Shown: positions 28,526-39,057 of the stretch, piece after piece | How positions within the stretch are numbered: the stretch's first letter is position 1 | How the letters are laid out: each line of letters starts with the position of its first letter | Assembly (NCBI RefSeq): GCF_900104175.1 | Contig: NZ_FNIX01000001.1 | Span: 571,975 to 635,974 of the forward strand | Direction of reading: 5' to 3' | Source: Lentzea jiangxiensis | Lineage (GTDB): Bacteria > Actinomycetota > Actinomycetes > Mycobacteriales > Pseudonocardiaceae | DNA: 64,000 bases | Notes under the pieces: model-generated | What the model was told of the DNA's origin: nothing | What the model saw: only the letters and a program-made list of their open reading frames with translations | Database searches by the model: none | Position numbers and translations under genes: made by a program

Positions 28526-31500
28526 CTACTCGAACGCGCGGGTGATGATCTCGCGCTGCTCGACCTCGTGCACCTTGCTCGACCCGGCCGACGGGGCGGC
28601 CATCGGGCGGCGCGACACGCGGCGGACGGTGCCCAGGTGCTCGGGCAGCAGCTCCGGCAGGGCCAGACCGTAGAACGGCCAGGCACCCTGGTTCGCCGGC
28701 TCCTCCTGCACCCAGCGGACGTCCTTCGCGTTCGGGTAGCGCTCCAGGGTCTCGGTCAGCTTGCGGGCCGGGACCGGGTAGAGCTGCTCGACGCGCACGA
28801 TCGCCACGTCGCCGTTGCCGCGCTTCTCGCGCTCGGCGTGCAGCTCGTAGGAGATCTTGCCGCTGCACAGCAGGACCTTCGTGACCGCGTTCGGGTCCTT
28901 GATCGTCGGGTCGTCCATCACCGAGTGGAACCGGTCGCTGATGAACTCCTCCGTGCCGCTGACGGCGGCCTTGAGGCGCAGCATCGACTTCGGCGTGAAC
29001 ACCACGAGCGGCCGGTCTACGCCGTCGAGGGCGTGGCGGCGCAGCAGGTGGAAGTAGTTCGCCGGGGTCGACGGCACCGCGACGGTCATGGAGCCCTCGG
29101 CGCACAGCTGCAGCCAGCGCTCGATGCGGCCCGACGTGTGGTCGGGGCCCTGGCCCTCGTGGCCGTGCGGCAGCAGGATCACGACGTCGGAACGCTGACC
29201 CCACTTCGCCTCACCGGACGAGATGAACTCGTCGATGATCGGCTGCGCGCCGTTGACGAAGTCGCCGAACTGCGCCTCCCACAGGACCAGCGCCTGCGGG
29301 TTCGCGACCGAGTAGCCGTACTCGAAGCCGAGCGCGGCGAACTCCGACAGCACCGAGTCGTAGACCATGAACTTGCCCTGGTCCGGCGACAGGTTCTGCA
29401 GCGGCGTGTAGTCGCCGCCCGTCTTGCGGTCGATCAGGGTCGCGTGGCGCTGCACGAACGTGCCGCGGCGCGAGTCCTGGCCCGCGAGGCGGACGTTGCG
29501 GCCCTCCAGCGCGAGCGAGCCGAACGCCAGCAGCTCGGCGAACGCCCAGTCGATGCCGCCCTCGCGCGCCATCTTGGCGCGGCGCTCGAGCACCGGCTTG
29601 ACGCGCGCGTGCGGCGTGAAGCCCTCCGGCAGGTTCACGTGGGCGTCGGCGATCTGCTCCAGCACCTCGCGGCTGATGCCCGTGGGCAGCTTCGCGGGGA
29701 TCTGCTGCTCGGCCTCCACCGACGGGCTGACCGTCACCGGGTGCTTCTCGAGCTCGCGGACCTCGTTGAAGACGTGCTCCAGCTGGCTGGAGAAGTCCTG
29801 CAGCGCCTTCTCGGCCTCTTCGACCGTGATGTCGCCGCGGCCGATCAGGGACTCGGTGTAGGTCTTGCGGACCGAGCGCTTCTGGTCGATCACGTCGTAC
29901 ATCGCCGGCTGCGTCATCGAGGGGTCGTCGCCCTCGTTGTGGCCGCGGCGGCGGTAGCAGACCATGTCGATCACGACGTCCTTGTGGAACGCCTGGCGGT
30001 ACTCGACGGCCAGCTTGGCGACCCAGTAGCAGGCCTCCGGGTCGTCGCCGTTCACGTGGAAGACCGGCGAGCCGATCATCTTCGCGACGTCGGTCGAGTA
30101 CTTCGACGACCGCGAGTGCTCCGGCGCGGTGGTGAAGCCGACCTGGTTGTTCACGACGACGTGGACGGTGCCACCGGTGCGGTAGCCGCGCACGAGCGCC
30201 AGGTTCAGCGTCTCGGCGACGACGCCCTGGCCGGCGAACGCCGCGTCGCCGTGCAGGGCGACCGGCAGGACGGGGAAGAAGTCGCCGCCCTTGTCGATCA
30301 GGTCCTGCTTGGCGCGCACGATGCCTTCGAGCACCGGGTCGACGGCCTCGAGGTGCGACGGGTTGGCGGTCAGCGACACCTTGGTCTCGCCGTCGCCGAA
30401 CATGCGGAAGTACTTGCCCTCGGCGCCGAGGTGGTACTTCACGTCGCCGGAGCCGTGCGCCTGACCGGGGTCGAGGTTGCCCTCGAACTCGCGGAAGATC
30501 TGCGAGATCGGCTTGCCGACGATGTTCGCGAGCACGTTCAGGCGGCCGCGGTGCGGCATGCCGATGACGACCTCGTCGAGCTCGTGCTCGGCGGCCTTGT
30601 CGAGCACCGCGTCGAGCAGCGGGATGACGGTCTCGCCGCCCTCCAGCGAGAAGCGCTTCTGGCCGACGTACTTCGTCTGCAGGAACGTCTCGAACGCCTC
30701 AGCCGCGTTCAGCTTGCTGAGGATGTACTTCTGCACGGTGGCCGGCGGCTTCTCGTGCGGAACCTCGACGCGCTCCTGGATCCAGCGGCGCTCTTCGGGC
30801 TCGAGGATGTGCATGTACTCGACGCCGACGGTGCGGCAGTACGAGTTGCGCAGCACGCCCAGGATGTCGCGCAGCTTCATCCGCTCGTTGCCGGCGAAGC
30901 CGCCGACGGGGAACTCGCGGTCGAGGTCCCACAACGTCAGGCCGTGGCTCAGCACGTCGAGGTCGGCGTGGCTGCGCTGGCGGTAGTTCAGCGGGTCCGT
31001 GTCGGCCATCAGGTGGCCGCGCGTGCGGAACGCGTCGATCAGCTCGATGACGCGGGCCGTCTTGTCGACCGCGCCCTCGGGGATGTCGGCGACCCAGCGG
31101 ATCGGCTCGTACGGCAGCCGCAGCGACGCGAAGATGTCGTCGTAGAAGCCGTCCTCGCCGAGCAGCAGCTGGTGCACGCGCTTGAGGAACTCGCCCGACT
31201 CCGCGCCCTGGATGATGCGGTGGTCGTACGTGCTGGTCAGCGTGATGATCTTGCTGACGCCCATGTCGGTGAGCGCCTGCTCGCTGGTGCCCTGGAAGTG
31301 CGCGGGGTACTCCATGGCGCCGACGCCGATGATCGCGCCCTGGCCTGCCTGCAGACGCGGCACCGAGTGGTTCGTGCCGATCGTGCCGGGGTTGGTCAGC
31401 GAGATCGTGGTGCCGGAGAAGTCGCCCGCGGTGAGCGAGCCCGCGCGCGCCTTGCGGATCAGGTCCTCGTAGGCCTGCCAGAACTGCGTGAACGTCATGT

Positions 31501-32236
31501 TCTCGCAGCCCTTGACCGACGCGACGACCAGCGTGCGCTGCCCGTCCTTGCCCGGCAGGTCGATCGCGAGGCCGAAGTTCACGTGCTCCGGCGTGACGAC
31601 GAACGGCTTGCCGTCGACCTCGGCGTAGTGCCGGTTCATGTTCGGGTACGCCTGCAGCGCCCGGACCACCGCGTAGCCGATGACGTGCGTGAAGGAGACC
31701 TTCCCGCCGCGCGTGCGCTTCAGGTGGTTGTTGATGACGATGCGGTTGTCGGCCAGCAGCTTGGCGGGCACGGCGCGCACGCTGGTCGCGGTCGGAACGG
31801 TGAGCGACAGCTCCATGTTCTTCGCGATCGCGGCGGAGGCACCGCGCAGCTGCTTCTGCTCGGGCTGCGCGCTCTGCGTGACCGGCTTGGCCTTGGCGGC
31901 CTGCTGCGGCGCGGGCTTGCCGGTGGACGGCAACGAGGTCGCCGGCTTCGGCTGCGCCTGCTTGGGCTGTGACTGCGCGGCAGGCTTCGGCGCGGCGGCG
32001 GGCGCGGGCTTGGCGGTGTCCGCCGCCGGCGGCGTCACGGTCGCGGTCGTGGTGGCCGTGGAGCCCCCCGCGCTGGCCGTGGCGGCACTGCCGTTGCCAC
32101 CCGCACGCTTGTAGTCGGCAAAGAAGTCATGCCATGCCGGGTCTACGGACGACGGGTCCGCGAGGAACTGCTCGTACATCTCCTCGACGAGCCACTCGTT
32201 CGGCCCGAATTGTGACGCAGGACTGCTGCTGGACAC
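28526..32236 (-). CDS. kgd: Multifunctional 2-oxoglutarate metabolism enzyme (E1 with fused E2 catalytic domain)
   Basis: This 1236-residue actinobacterial Kgd/OdhA links the TCA cycle to succinyl-CoA or succinic semialdehyde. The N-terminal E1o segment ([29 protein letters not shown]) is followed by an Ala/Pro/Lys-rich linker (about 50-130). Next is an E2-type acyltransferase domain with the active-site [10 protein letters not shown], but no lipoyl domain, and then the full thiamine-diphosphate E1 ([61 protein letters not shown]). This matches the family in full length. It works with lipoyl-bearing AceF/DlaT and Lpd encoded elsewhere, and in actinobacteria is controlled by the FHA protein GarA/OdhI. 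GTG 32236 is the start, with AGGCGAG upstream. Confidence 0.97.
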   Translation of the reverse strand: MSSSSPASQFGPNEWLVEEMYEQFLADPSSVDPAWHDFFADYKRAGGNGSAATASAGGSTATTTATVTPPAADTAKPAPAAAPKPAAQSQPKQAQPKPATSLPSTGKPAPQQAAKAKPVTQSAQPEQKQLRGASAAIAKNMELSLTVPTATSVRAVPAKLLADNRIVINNHLKRTRGGKVSFTHVIGYAVVRALQAYPNMNRHYAEVDGKPFVVTPEHVNFGLAIDLPGKDGQRTLVVASVKGCENMTFTQFWQAYEDLIRKARAGSLTAGDFSGTTISLTNPGTIGTNHSVPRLQAGQGAIIGVGAMEYPAHFQGTSEQALTDMGVSKIITLTSTYDHRIIQGAESGEFLKRVHQLLLGEDGFYDDIFASLRLPYEPIRWVADIPEGAVDKTARVIELIDAFRTRGHLMADTDPLNYRQRSHADLDVLSHGLTLWDLDREFPVGGFAGNERMKLRDILGVLRNSYCRTVGVEYMHILEPEERRWIQERVEVPHEKPPATVQKYILSKLNAAEAFETFLQTKYVGQKRFSLEGGETVIPLLDAVLDKAAEHELDEVVIGMPHRGRLNVLANIVGKPISQIFREFEGNLDPGQAHGSGDVKYHLGAEGKYFRMFGDGETKVSLTANPSHLEAVDPVLEGIVRAKQDLIDKGGDFFPVLPVALHGDAAFAGQGVVAETLNLALVRGYRTGGTVHVVVNNQVGFTTAPEHSRSSKYSTDVAKMIGSPVFHVNGDDPEACYWVAKLAVEYRQAFHKDVVIDMVCYRRRGHNEGDDPSMTQPAMYDVIDQKRSVRKTYTESLIGRGDITVEEAEKALQDFSSQLEHVFNEVRELEKHPVTVSPSVEAEQQIPAKLPTGISREVLEQIADAHVNLPEGFTPHARVKPVLERRAKMAREGGIDWAFAELLAFGSLALEGRNVRLAGQDSRRGTFVQRHATLIDRKTGGDYTPLQNLSPDQGKFMVYDSVLSEFAALGFEYGYSVANPQALVLWEAQFGDFVNGAQPIIDEFISSGEAKWGQRSDVVILLPHGHEGQGPDHTSGRIERWLQLCAEGSMTVAVPSTPANYFHLLRRHALDGVDRPLVVFTPKSMLRLKAAVSGTEEFISDRFHSVMDDPTIKDPNAVTKVLLCSGKISYELHAEREKRGNGDVAIVRVEQLYPVPARKLTETLERYPNAKDVRWVQEEPANQGAWPFYGLALPELLPEHLGTVRRVSRRPMAAPSAGSSKVHEVEQREIITRAFE

Positions 32237-32362
32237 GGCTGGCGCTCGCCTCTATCCATCTCGCTCTTGGTGGTGACTCATGCGGTAGTCAGGTTAGTCC
32301 CCCCGGCGTGGGCCTTCACACGCTGGAGGCACCTGGCAAGGAGTGCTCTGTCACAGGATCGA

Positions 32363-32416
32363 TCAGGACGGGCCTGTCGTCACGCGCAGTTGAGCACTTC
32401 TTGAGGTGCGTCTCAT
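32363..32416 (-). CDS. Possible 17-residue leader ORF upstream of kgd
   Basis: ATG at 32416 is preceded by AAAGGAGGTGA, a near-perfect anti-16S complement at ideal spacing. The frame MRRTSRSAQLRVTTGPS stops at 32363, 127 bases before kgd. The very strong ribosome binding site is the only support. It may be a regulatory upstream ORF of kgd. The whole 328-base gap 32237-32564 otherwise holds no gene that I can support; a TATACC box lies near 32461 on the minus strand. Confidence 0.4.
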   Translation of the reverse strand: MRRTSRSAQLRVTTGPS

Positions 32417-32564
32417 CGTGTCACCTCCTTTTCGGGCAATGCGTTGACCTGGTGGACGGGTATACGCACCGAGCGCACCCATGAGTTCACGATAGGTACA
32501 AGTCGCGGTCTCCACGGATGGATCTTGTTCGGTCGTGGTGCGGTTCAGGGGACTGGTTCGAAGT

Positions 32565-33398
32565 TCAGGTCAGTGAACTCCTGATCGAGTTCGTCATCGC
32601 GTCGACGAAGTTCTTCCTCGCCTCGCCGGTCGTGCGGTCCAGTGACAGGTACGGGTTCAGGTCTTCCAGTTCGACCAGCAGCAGGCCGCCGTCTCGCGTG
32701 CGGCAGGCGTCGACGCGCTGGACGCCGTGGTCGAGGTCGTTCCAGTGCACGAACTCCCGCGCGAATTCCAGGTCTTCTCCCGACGGCGCGTAGTGCGTCA
32801 GCTCCCAGCGCTTCGCCGGGTCCGGGGCGTGCAGCGCGTACTGGAAGTCGTGGTCCACGAAGTAGAAGGAGACCTCGTACCGGAAATCGATCTTCGGCTG
32901 CACGAGGAGGTCTTCACCCGCTTTTCCGGCGAGAGTGCTTTCCAGGTCTTCCGCTTTGACGAACTCCAGGCCGTGGGAGTCGGCTCCGGCTTTGGGCTTC
33001 ACCGCGTATTCGGGTGCTTCGGGGAGCCGGTCGAGGTCGGCGGCGCCGGTCGTGGGGATGACCGGGAAGCCCTCGGCGGTCAGGTCGACCAGGTACTGCT
33101 TGCCGGCCATGTCGCCTTTGCCGGTCAACGGGTTGTAGACGCGTTGGTTCGCGGCTTTCGCCCGCTCTTTGAAGGCTTCGTGGGCGGCCTGGTGGCCGAG
33201 CACCGGGCCGCTGTTCCTGACGACCACCGTGTCGAACGCCGCCATCAGGTCCGCCGCGTTCTCCGGGTGGGTGATCGCGAGGTCGAAGTGGTGCCGCAGC
33301 TGGGAGGTCAGGTGGATGTCCTCGTCGCAGTAGCGGCGGCCCTTGGCCGGGTACGCGAGGTCGGAGACGTAGAGGACGGTGGGGCGGGAACGGGACAT
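32565..33398 (-). CDS. ATP-grasp-like protein
   Basis: This 277-residue protein has the overall pattern of glutathione-synthetase-type ATP-grasp enzymes: an N-terminal pre-domain (VLYVSDLAYPAKGRRYCDEDIHL), KQYLVDLTAEGFPVIPTT, YAVKPKAGADSHGLEFV (ATP-binding lysine) and LVQPKIDFRYEVSFYFVDHD. A C-terminal VELEDLNPYLSLD carries metal-binding acidic and Asn residues. These enzymes form amide-type bonds using acyl phosphates; the substrate is unknown. It begins at ATG 33398 (GAAGGCGAG upstream), 35 bases after the fused ABC exporter gene and probably in the same operon, so its product might be the exported compound. Confidence 0.7.
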   Translation of the reverse strand: MSRSRPTVLYVSDLAYPAKGRRYCDEDIHLTSQLRHHFDLAITHPENAADLMAAFDTVVVRNSGPVLGHQAAHEAFKERAKAANQRVYNPLTGKGDMAGKQYLVDLTAEGFPVIPTTGAADLDRLPEAPEYAVKPKAGADSHGLEFVKAEDLESTLAGKAGEDLLVQPKIDFRYEVSFYFVDHDFQYALHAPDPAKRWELTHYAPSGEDLEFAREFVHWNDLDHGVQRVDACRTRDGGLLLVELEDLNPYLSLDRTTGEARKNFVDAMTNSIRSSLT

Positions 33399-33433
33399 GG
33401 CTCGCCTTCGGGGTTCGGCGATCGGGTGGTCGG

Positions 33434-36400
33434 TCAGGCGGCTTCCTGGGTGCCGTGGTGCCACAGGCGGGCATAGGTGCCGTGCGCCGCCAAGAGGTCG
33501 TCGTGGGTGCCTTGCTCGACGATCCGGCCGTGGGCCAGGACGACGATCCGGTCGGCCTTCGCGGCCGTCGCCAGGCGGTGGGCCACGACGAAGGTCGTCC
33601 GCGAGCCCGCCAGGCGGTCGCTGGCCGCCAGGACCGCCGACTCCGTGGCCGGGTCGAGGGCCGCGGTCGCCTCGTCGAGCAGGAGCACGTCCGGATCGAC
33701 CAGCTCCGCTCTGGCGAGGGCGACGAGCTGGCGCTGACCTGCCGAGAGTTGGTTGCCGCGCTCGCCCACGGGCTGGTGGAAGCCGTTCGGGAGCGTGGCG
33801 ACCACCGGGAGGGCGCCGACGGCTTCCACCGCCTGCTCGATCTCCCGCCGCGTCGCCGTGGGGCGGCCGTAGGCGACGTTCGCGGCTATGTCGCCGCCGA
33901 ACAGGTGGGCCTCCTGGGGCACCACGCCCAGGCGTTGCCGGTAGGCGCTCAGGTCGTAGTCGCGGACGTCCACGCCGTCGACCAGCACGGAGCCGCCGGT
34001 GGCGTCGTAGAAGCGGGCCACGAGCTTCACCAGCGTGGACTTGCCCGCGCCCGTCTCGCCCACCAGGGCGACCGTTTCGCCCGGCGTGACGTGCAGGGTC
34101 ACGTCGTCGAGGGCCGGCTGGTCCGCTCCCTCGTAGGTGAAGGACACGTTGCGGAGCTCCACCTCGCCCCGCAGGCGCGCCGGGACCCCGACCGGGGCGC
34201 GCGGTGGTTCGACCGTGCTCGGGGTGCGCAGGAGGTCGGCGATGCGGCGCAGGCCCACCCTGGCCTGCTGGTAGCCGTCGAAGACGCCGGAGAGCTGCTG
34301 GATCGGGCTGAAGAACAGGCCCAGGTACAGCAGGAACGCCAGCAGGACGCCGGGCGTGAGGCTCCCCGTCGCCACGCGGTGGGCGCCCACGGCCAGGACG
34401 ACCGCCTGGGCCACTCCGGAGAGCATCGACACGAACGGGAAGTACGTGGCGATGTAGCGCTGGGCCCGCAGGCGGGTGCGGCGGTAGGCGTCGCTGCGCT
34501 CGGCGAAGGCCTCCGCCGAGCGGCGTTCGCGGGTGTAGGCCTGGGAGACGCGCAGACCGGAGACGTTCTCCTGGAGGTCGGCGTTCACCGCGCTGACGCG
34601 TTCCCGCGCCTCGGCGTAGGCGGTGGAGGAGAGGCGCTGGAAGACCACCGTCGCCACCACGAGGACCGGCAGCACCGACAGCGCGATGAGGGCCAGCGAG
34701 GTGTCGGTGAGGACCAGCGCCGCGGTGATGCCCACGACGGTGACCAGGCTGATGACCGCGGTGACGAGACCTGTCTGCAGGAACGTCGAGAGGGCGTCGA
34801 CGTCCGTCGTCATCCTCGTCATGATGCGGCCGGCCATCTCGCGCTCGTAGTAGTCGAGGCCGAGGCGTTGCAGGTGGGCGTAGCTGCGGACGCGGAGCAG
34901 GTAGAGCAGGCGTTCGCCCAACCGCGCGGCGAGGACGGTGCTGCCCGCCGTCGTCAGCCAGCCGACGACCACCAGGCCGACGCCCAGCAGCACGGCCTGC
35001 CACAGCGCGGACTCCGCGCCGCCCACGACGCCGCCGTCGATGCCCAGGCGGACGAGGGACGGCAGGCCCATGCCGACCAGGGCGTCGAGCACGACCAGGG
35101 CCGCCACGCCGCCGAGGGCCCAGCGGACCGGGCGCAGCAGGCGGGCCAGGCGGAAGCCGGGGTCGGGCGCGCGCGGGTCCTCGCCGTGCAGGACGGGGAC
35201 CTCGGTGGCCGGGGGGAGCGTGCGGACCTGGGCCAGCAGCTCCGGCGTGGGCGGGCCGCCCGCCAGGGCCGCCGTGCTCCCGCCACCGGGACCGCCTCCG
35301 CCACCACCGCGCCTGCCGGACGCGGCCGGTGCGGAACTGGAGGGCCTGGCCTCGGCGATCAGGCGTTCGTCGAGGTCCTCCTGCGACAGGTCCGGCCACA
35401 GCTCGCCGCCGGCCTTGACCGGCGCGGCGGACTCGATCGCCTCACCGGGGCCCGCGAGCAGGTCGCGGTAGAGGGGGCAGCGGGCCGTCAGCTCCTCGTG
35501 CGTGCCGATGTCGACCACCCGGCCCGCGTCCAGGACCGCGATCCGGTCCGCCAGCGACAGGGTGGAACGGCGGTGCGCCACCAGGACGGTCGTGCGGTTC
35601 GCCGTGACCGAGGCGAGCGTCGCGTGGATCGCGGCCTCCGTCGCGTTGTCCACCGCCGACGTCGCGTCGTCCAGCAGCAGCACGCGCGGGTCGGAGAGCA
35701 GGGCGCGGGCCAGGGCGACGCGCTGGCGCTGGCCACCGGACAGCGTGAGACCGCGCTCGCCGACCACGGTGTCGTAGCCGAGCGGCAGGGCCTCGATGAA
35801 GTCGTGGGCCTCGGCGGCCTTCGCGGCGCGCTCGACCTCCTCGCGCGACGCGTCCGGGCTGCCGTACGCGATGTTCGAGAACACCGTGTCGGAGAAGAGG
35901 AACGCCTCCTCGAAGACCACGCCGACCGCGTGCCGCAACGACTCCAGCCGCAACGTCCGCACGTCCGCGCCACCGACCCGCACCGATCCTGAGTGCACGT
36001 CGTAGAAGCGGGGGAGCAGCAACGACACCGTCGACTTGCCGGAGCCCGCGGTGCCGACCAGCGCGAGGGTCTCGCCGGGCGCGACCGTGATCGAGAAGTC
36101 CCGCAGGACCGGTTCGCTGCGCGCGTAGCCGAAGGTGACGCCGGAGAACGACAGGGAGAGCGGCCCCTCGGGCACCTCGTCGGGGCCGTCGGTGACGTCG
36201 GGCTGCGAGTCGATCAGCTCGTACACGCGCTCGACGCCCGCCCTGGCCAGCTGCGCGGACACCATCAGGCTCGACAGCAGGCGCGTCGGCCCCACGAGGT
36301 TCGCCACGTACGTCGTGAACGCGAGGAACGTGCCCAGGGTGACCTGGCCGTGCAGCGCGAGCCAGCCGCCCAGGCCCAGCACGCCGACCTGGCCGAGCAA

Positions 36401-37150
36401 CGGCAGCGCCGTCACCGTCGCGAGGGGCTTCGACGACAGCCCGGCCGCCCGCATCCGTTCCGCGAACAGGGCCTTCGCGTGCTTCTCCAGCCGCGCGACC
36501 TCCCGCGCCTCCTGGCCGAAGCCCTTCACCACGCGGACGCCGGTGACGGTTTCCTCGACGTGCTGCGCCAGGTCGGCCGCCCGCTGCTGCGCGGACCAGG
36601 TGGCGGGGAACAGCGTCAGCCGGGTGCGCCCGGCCAGCCACGCCACCAGCGGCAGCACGACGATCGCGATGATCGTCAACGGCACCGAGAGGTAGAGCAT
36701 CGCGGCGAGCGCGGCCAGGGCGAACACCACGGTGCCCACGGCCAGCGGCACCATCATCAGCAGCGACTGCACCAGCTGCAGGTCCGTGATCGAGCGCGAC
36801 ACGATCTGCCCGGTCCGCAGCTCGTCCTGCTTCGCGCCGTCGAGCCGCTGCACGGCCGAGAACACGCCGAGCCGCAGGTCGTGCTGCACGCCCAGCGCCA
36901 GCCGCCCGCCCAGGTAGCGGCGCAGGAACGCCGACCCGAACGTGAGCAGCTCCAGCCCGACCAGCGCCACCACGAGCGGCCACAGCCGGTCGGTGCGGCC
37001 CACCGCCGAGTCGTCGATCGCGGTCTTGAGCAGCAACGGCCCCGCCGCTTGGAAACCCACGCCGACGACCGCGGCGACCACCGACAGCACCACCAGGCGG
37101 GGGTGCTGCCAGCACGCTGCGGTCAGTCGGCGGATCCAGCCCTTCGTCAC
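33434..37150 (-). CDS. Fused double ABC exporter (TMD-NBD-TMD-NBD)
   Basis: This membrane transporter of about 1238 residues fuses two type-IV ABC half-exporters into one chain. Half 1 has six membrane segments, then GTAGSGKST, LSGGQRQR and LLLDDATSA. A Gly/Ser/Ala-rich linker (about 600-650) leads to half 2, with six segments, then GETGAGKST, LSAGQRQL and LLLDEATAA. In half 1 the catalytic Glu after Walker B is Asp (DD instead of DE), and in half 2 the signature is LSAGQ. In the paired dimer these two changes fall in the same composite ATP site, giving one degenerate and one normal site, as in known asymmetric exporters. I chose GTG 37150 after AGGGTGGG; GTG 37180 is in frame. Substrate unknown, probably a drug, lipid or peptide. 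Confidence 0.9.
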   Translation of the reverse strand: MTKGWIRRLTAACWQHPRLVVLSVVAAVVGVGFQAAGPLLLKTAIDDSAVGRTDRLWPLVVALVGLELLTFGSAFLRRYLGGRLALGVQHDLRLGVFSAVQRLDGAKQDELRTGQIVSRSITDLQLVQSLLMMVPLAVGTVVFALAALAAMLYLSVPLTIIAIVVLPLVAWLAGRTRLTLFPATWSAQQRAADLAQHVEETVTGVRVVKGFGQEAREVARLEKHAKALFAERMRAAGLSSKPLATVTALPLLGQVGVLGLGGWLALHGQVTLGTFLAFTTYVANLVGPTRLLSSLMVSAQLARAGVERVYELIDSQPDVTDGPDEVPEGPLSLSFSGVTFGYARSEPVLRDFSITVAPGETLALVGTAGSGKSTVSLLLPRFYDVHSGSVRVGGADVRTLRLESLRHAVGVVFEEAFLFSDTVFSNIAYGSPDASREEVERAAKAAEAHDFIEALPLGYDTVVGERGLTLSGGQRQRVALARALLSDPRVLLLDDATSAVDNATEAAIHATLASVTANRTTVLVAHRRSTLSLADRIAVLDAGRVVDIGTHEELTARCPLYRDLLAGPGEAIESAAPVKAGGELWPDLSQEDLDERLIAEARPSSSAPAASGRRGGGGGGPGGGSTAALAGGPPTPELLAQVRTLPPATEVPVLHGEDPRAPDPGFRLARLLRPVRWALGGVAALVVLDALVGMGLPSLVRLGIDGGVVGGAESALWQAVLLGVGLVVVGWLTTAGSTVLAARLGERLLYLLRVRSYAHLQRLGLDYYEREMAGRIMTRMTTDVDALSTFLQTGLVTAVISLVTVVGITAALVLTDTSLALIALSVLPVLVVATVVFQRLSSTAYAEARERVSAVNADLQENVSGLRVSQAYTRERRSAEAFAERSDAYRRTRLRAQRYIATYFPFVSMLSGVAQAVVLAVGAHRVATGSLTPGVLLAFLLYLGLFFSPIQQLSGVFDGYQQARVGLRRIADLLRTPSTVEPPRAPVGVPARLRGEVELRNVSFTYEGADQPALDDVTLHVTPGETVALVGETGAGKSTLVKLVARFYDATGGSVLVDGVDVRDYDLSAYRQRLGVVPQEAHLFGGDIAANVAYGRPTATRREIEQAVEAVGALPVVATLPNGFHQPVGERGNQLSAGQRQLVALARAELVDPDVLLLDEATAALDPATESAVLAASDRLAGSRTTFVVAHRLATAAKADRIVVLAHGRIVEQGTHDDLLAAHGTYARLWHHGTQEAA

Positions 37151-37206
37151 GGGACCCACCCTACGTTCGGGGTCCGACACAAAAGTGTGACGTCAGGAAC
37201 CGCAGG

Positions 37207-38079
37207 TCAGGTGATGTCCTTGGACTGCGTGACGGCCCAGCCGCCCGCGAAGACGATCCCGGCCCAGCCCAGGAACACGAGGCCCGACCACCACCAGTCG
37301 AGCGCGCCGCCCGCGCCCGCGATCGCCCGCAGCACGTCCTCGATCTCCGGCGGCACCACGCCCGCCGTGGACAGGAAGAGGTCGACCGCGACCGACCCGG
37401 TGAGGCCGTTGATCGAGCCGTTCGGCAGGAAGCCGGCCACCGCCGGCACCTCCAGGTACACGAGCACGAAGTGCAGGACGTTCTCGATGACCAGGAAGTA
37501 CAGCAACAGCAGCACGACGCTGCCCGCGACGTTCGTGACCAGCGCCCCGACGCCCACGCCGAACATCGTCATCAGGATCGACGACAGCACGCAGACCAGC
37601 GTGAGCATCGCCCAGCCGCCCGCGTCCGGCAGCTGCCCCGCGTCGCTGGTGACGACCACGCCGATGCCGACGAACAGCATGATCGCGAGGCCGTAGACCG
37701 CGCCCCACAGCACGTAGACCAGCATCTTCGCCAGCATCGCGTGCATGCGCGACGGCGCGGTCAGGAACGTCGTGGTGATCGTGCGGCGGTTGATCTCACC
37801 CGAGATCGCCATCGCGCCGAAGACCATCGGGAAGATCGTCGAGATGTTGATCGCCCGCGCGATGCCGAACAGCGAGACCTTCCACTGGTCCGGCGTGACG
37901 CCGAGGAAGTCCGACACCTCGTCGACGTCGCTGCTCGACGCGAAGTCCACGAAGAACTGCCCCAGCAGGCCGGTCGCGAGCCCCCAGCCGAGCGCCAGCA
38001 CCACCGTCGGGATCAGCAGACCCCACCACAGGCCGGTCGTCGTCGTCTTGCGGAGCTCCGCCTGGACGAGATTTCCCAT
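37207..38079 (-). CDS. ABC-2 type transporter permease
   Basis: This 290-residue membrane protein has about six hydrophobic segments and the ABC-2 exporter pattern: N-terminal LVQAELRKTTTTGLWWGLL, SGEINRRTITTTFLTAPSRM before the second half, and a final hydrophobic helix. It starts at ATG 38079, overlapping by one base the stop of the ATPase gene at 38081-38079 (TGATG), so the two form one exporter. The family exports drugs, lipids or polymers; the substrate is not indicated. Confidence 0.88.
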   Translation of the reverse strand: MGNLVQAELRKTTTTGLWWGLLIPTVVLALGWGLATGLLGQFFVDFASSSDVDEVSDFLGVTPDQWKVSLFGIARAINISTIFPMVFGAMAISGEINRRTITTTFLTAPSRMHAMLAKMLVYVLWGAVYGLAIMLFVGIGVVVTSDAGQLPDAGGWAMLTLVCVLSSILMTMFGVGVGALVTNVAGSVVLLLLYFLVIENVLHFVLVYLEVPAVAGFLPNGSINGLTGSVAVDLFLSTAGVVPPEIEDVLRAIAGAGGALDWWWSGLVFLGWAGIVFAGGWAVTQSKDIT

Positions 38080-39044
38080 CAGGCCCACCCACCCTGCTGC
38101 TTGAAGGGAGCCGGAGCCGGCGCGTACCCGGCGTACTGGCCACTGGTGAGCTGGAAGAACAGCCGCTCGAGGTCGACCTGCTCCTCCTGGATGCCGTAGA
38201 TCGACACACCGGCCTTCAGGGCGCTGTCCGCCACGCGCCGGGAGTCCACACCGGACACCGCGAGCCGGCCGTCCGGCAGCTGCTCGATCGCCTGCACGCC
38301 CTCGGCGCGCAGAGCGGTCGCGAGAGCATTGATGTCCGACGGCTGCACGAGAACGCGCTTCTGCTGCGACTGCCGCAACTGCTCCAACGGCCCGTAGAAC
38401 ATCGTCTGCCCGCGGGAGATGATCACGACCTGGTCGACGGTCTGCTCGACCTCGGCCAGCAGGTGGCTGGAGATGAGCACCGTGCGGCCCATGCGCGCGT
38501 ACGACTGCAGGAACGTGCGCAGCCACGCGATGCCCTCGGGGTCGAGGCCGTTGGCCGGCTCGTCCAGCACGAGGACCTGCGGGTCGCCGAGCAGCGCCGT
38601 GGCCAGCGCCAGCCTCTGCTTCATGCCGAGCGAGAACCCGCCCACCTTGCGGTCGGCGGCGCTGCCCAGGCCGACCAGGCCGATGACCTGGTCGGCCTGC
38701 GCGTCCGGCACGCCGATGGCCGCCGCGTACACGCGCAGGTGGTCGCGGGCCGAGCGCGCGGGGTGGAACCCCTGCGCCTCCAGCACCGCGCCCACCACGC
38801 GGCCGGGCTGGCCGAGCTGGTGGAACGGTCGTCCGTTGATCGTCGCCGTGCCGCCCGTGGGCCTCACGAGACCCAGCAACATCCGCAGGGTCGTCGTCTT
38901 GCCCGCGCCGTTCGGGCCGAGGAAGCCCGTAACGCTGCCGGGTGACACGGTGAAGCTCAGGTTCTGCACCGCGACCACCGGACCGAACTGCTTGGTCAGG
39001 TTCTGGACCGCGATGAGGCCGCTGCCGTCATGCATGCGGCCCAT
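38079..39044 (-). CDS. ABC-2 exporter ATP-binding subunit
   Basis: This 321-residue ATPase has Walker A GPNGAGKTT (43-51), a signature region FSLGMKQRLALA (LSGGQ replaced by FSLGMKQR, as usual in the DrrA-like group), Walker B VLVLDEPANGLDPEG and an H-loop SSHLL. A C-terminal extension of about 90 residues is typical of DrrA/BcrA-type subunits. ATG 39044 and ATG 39035 are both possible starts; AGGCAGG favours the first. It lies 13 bases after the small gene ending at 39058 and may share its transcript. Confidence 0.92.
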   Translation of the reverse strand: MGRMHDGSGLIAVQNLTKQFGPVVAVQNLSFTVSPGSVTGFLGPNGAGKTTTLRMLLGLVRPTGGTATINGRPFHQLGQPGRVVGAVLEAQGFHPARSARDHLRVYAAAIGVPDAQADQVIGLVGLGSAADRKVGGFSLGMKQRLALATALLGDPQVLVLDEPANGLDPEGIAWLRTFLQSYARMGRTVLISSHLLAEVEQTVDQVVIISRGQTMFYGPLEQLRQSQQKRVLVQPSDINALATALRAEGVQAIEQLPDGRLAVSGVDSRRVADSALKAGVSIYGIQEEQVDLERLFFQLTSGQYAGYAPAPAPFKQQGGWA

Positions 39045-39057
39045 CCTGCCTGAAAGG

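Noticed and set aside
28175-31972. 1265-codon plus-strand open frame
   Set aside because: It lies antisense to kgd, whose product is fully recognisable. High G+C makes long shadow frames; its translation is low-complexity (V, L, R, D, H, Q) with no family.
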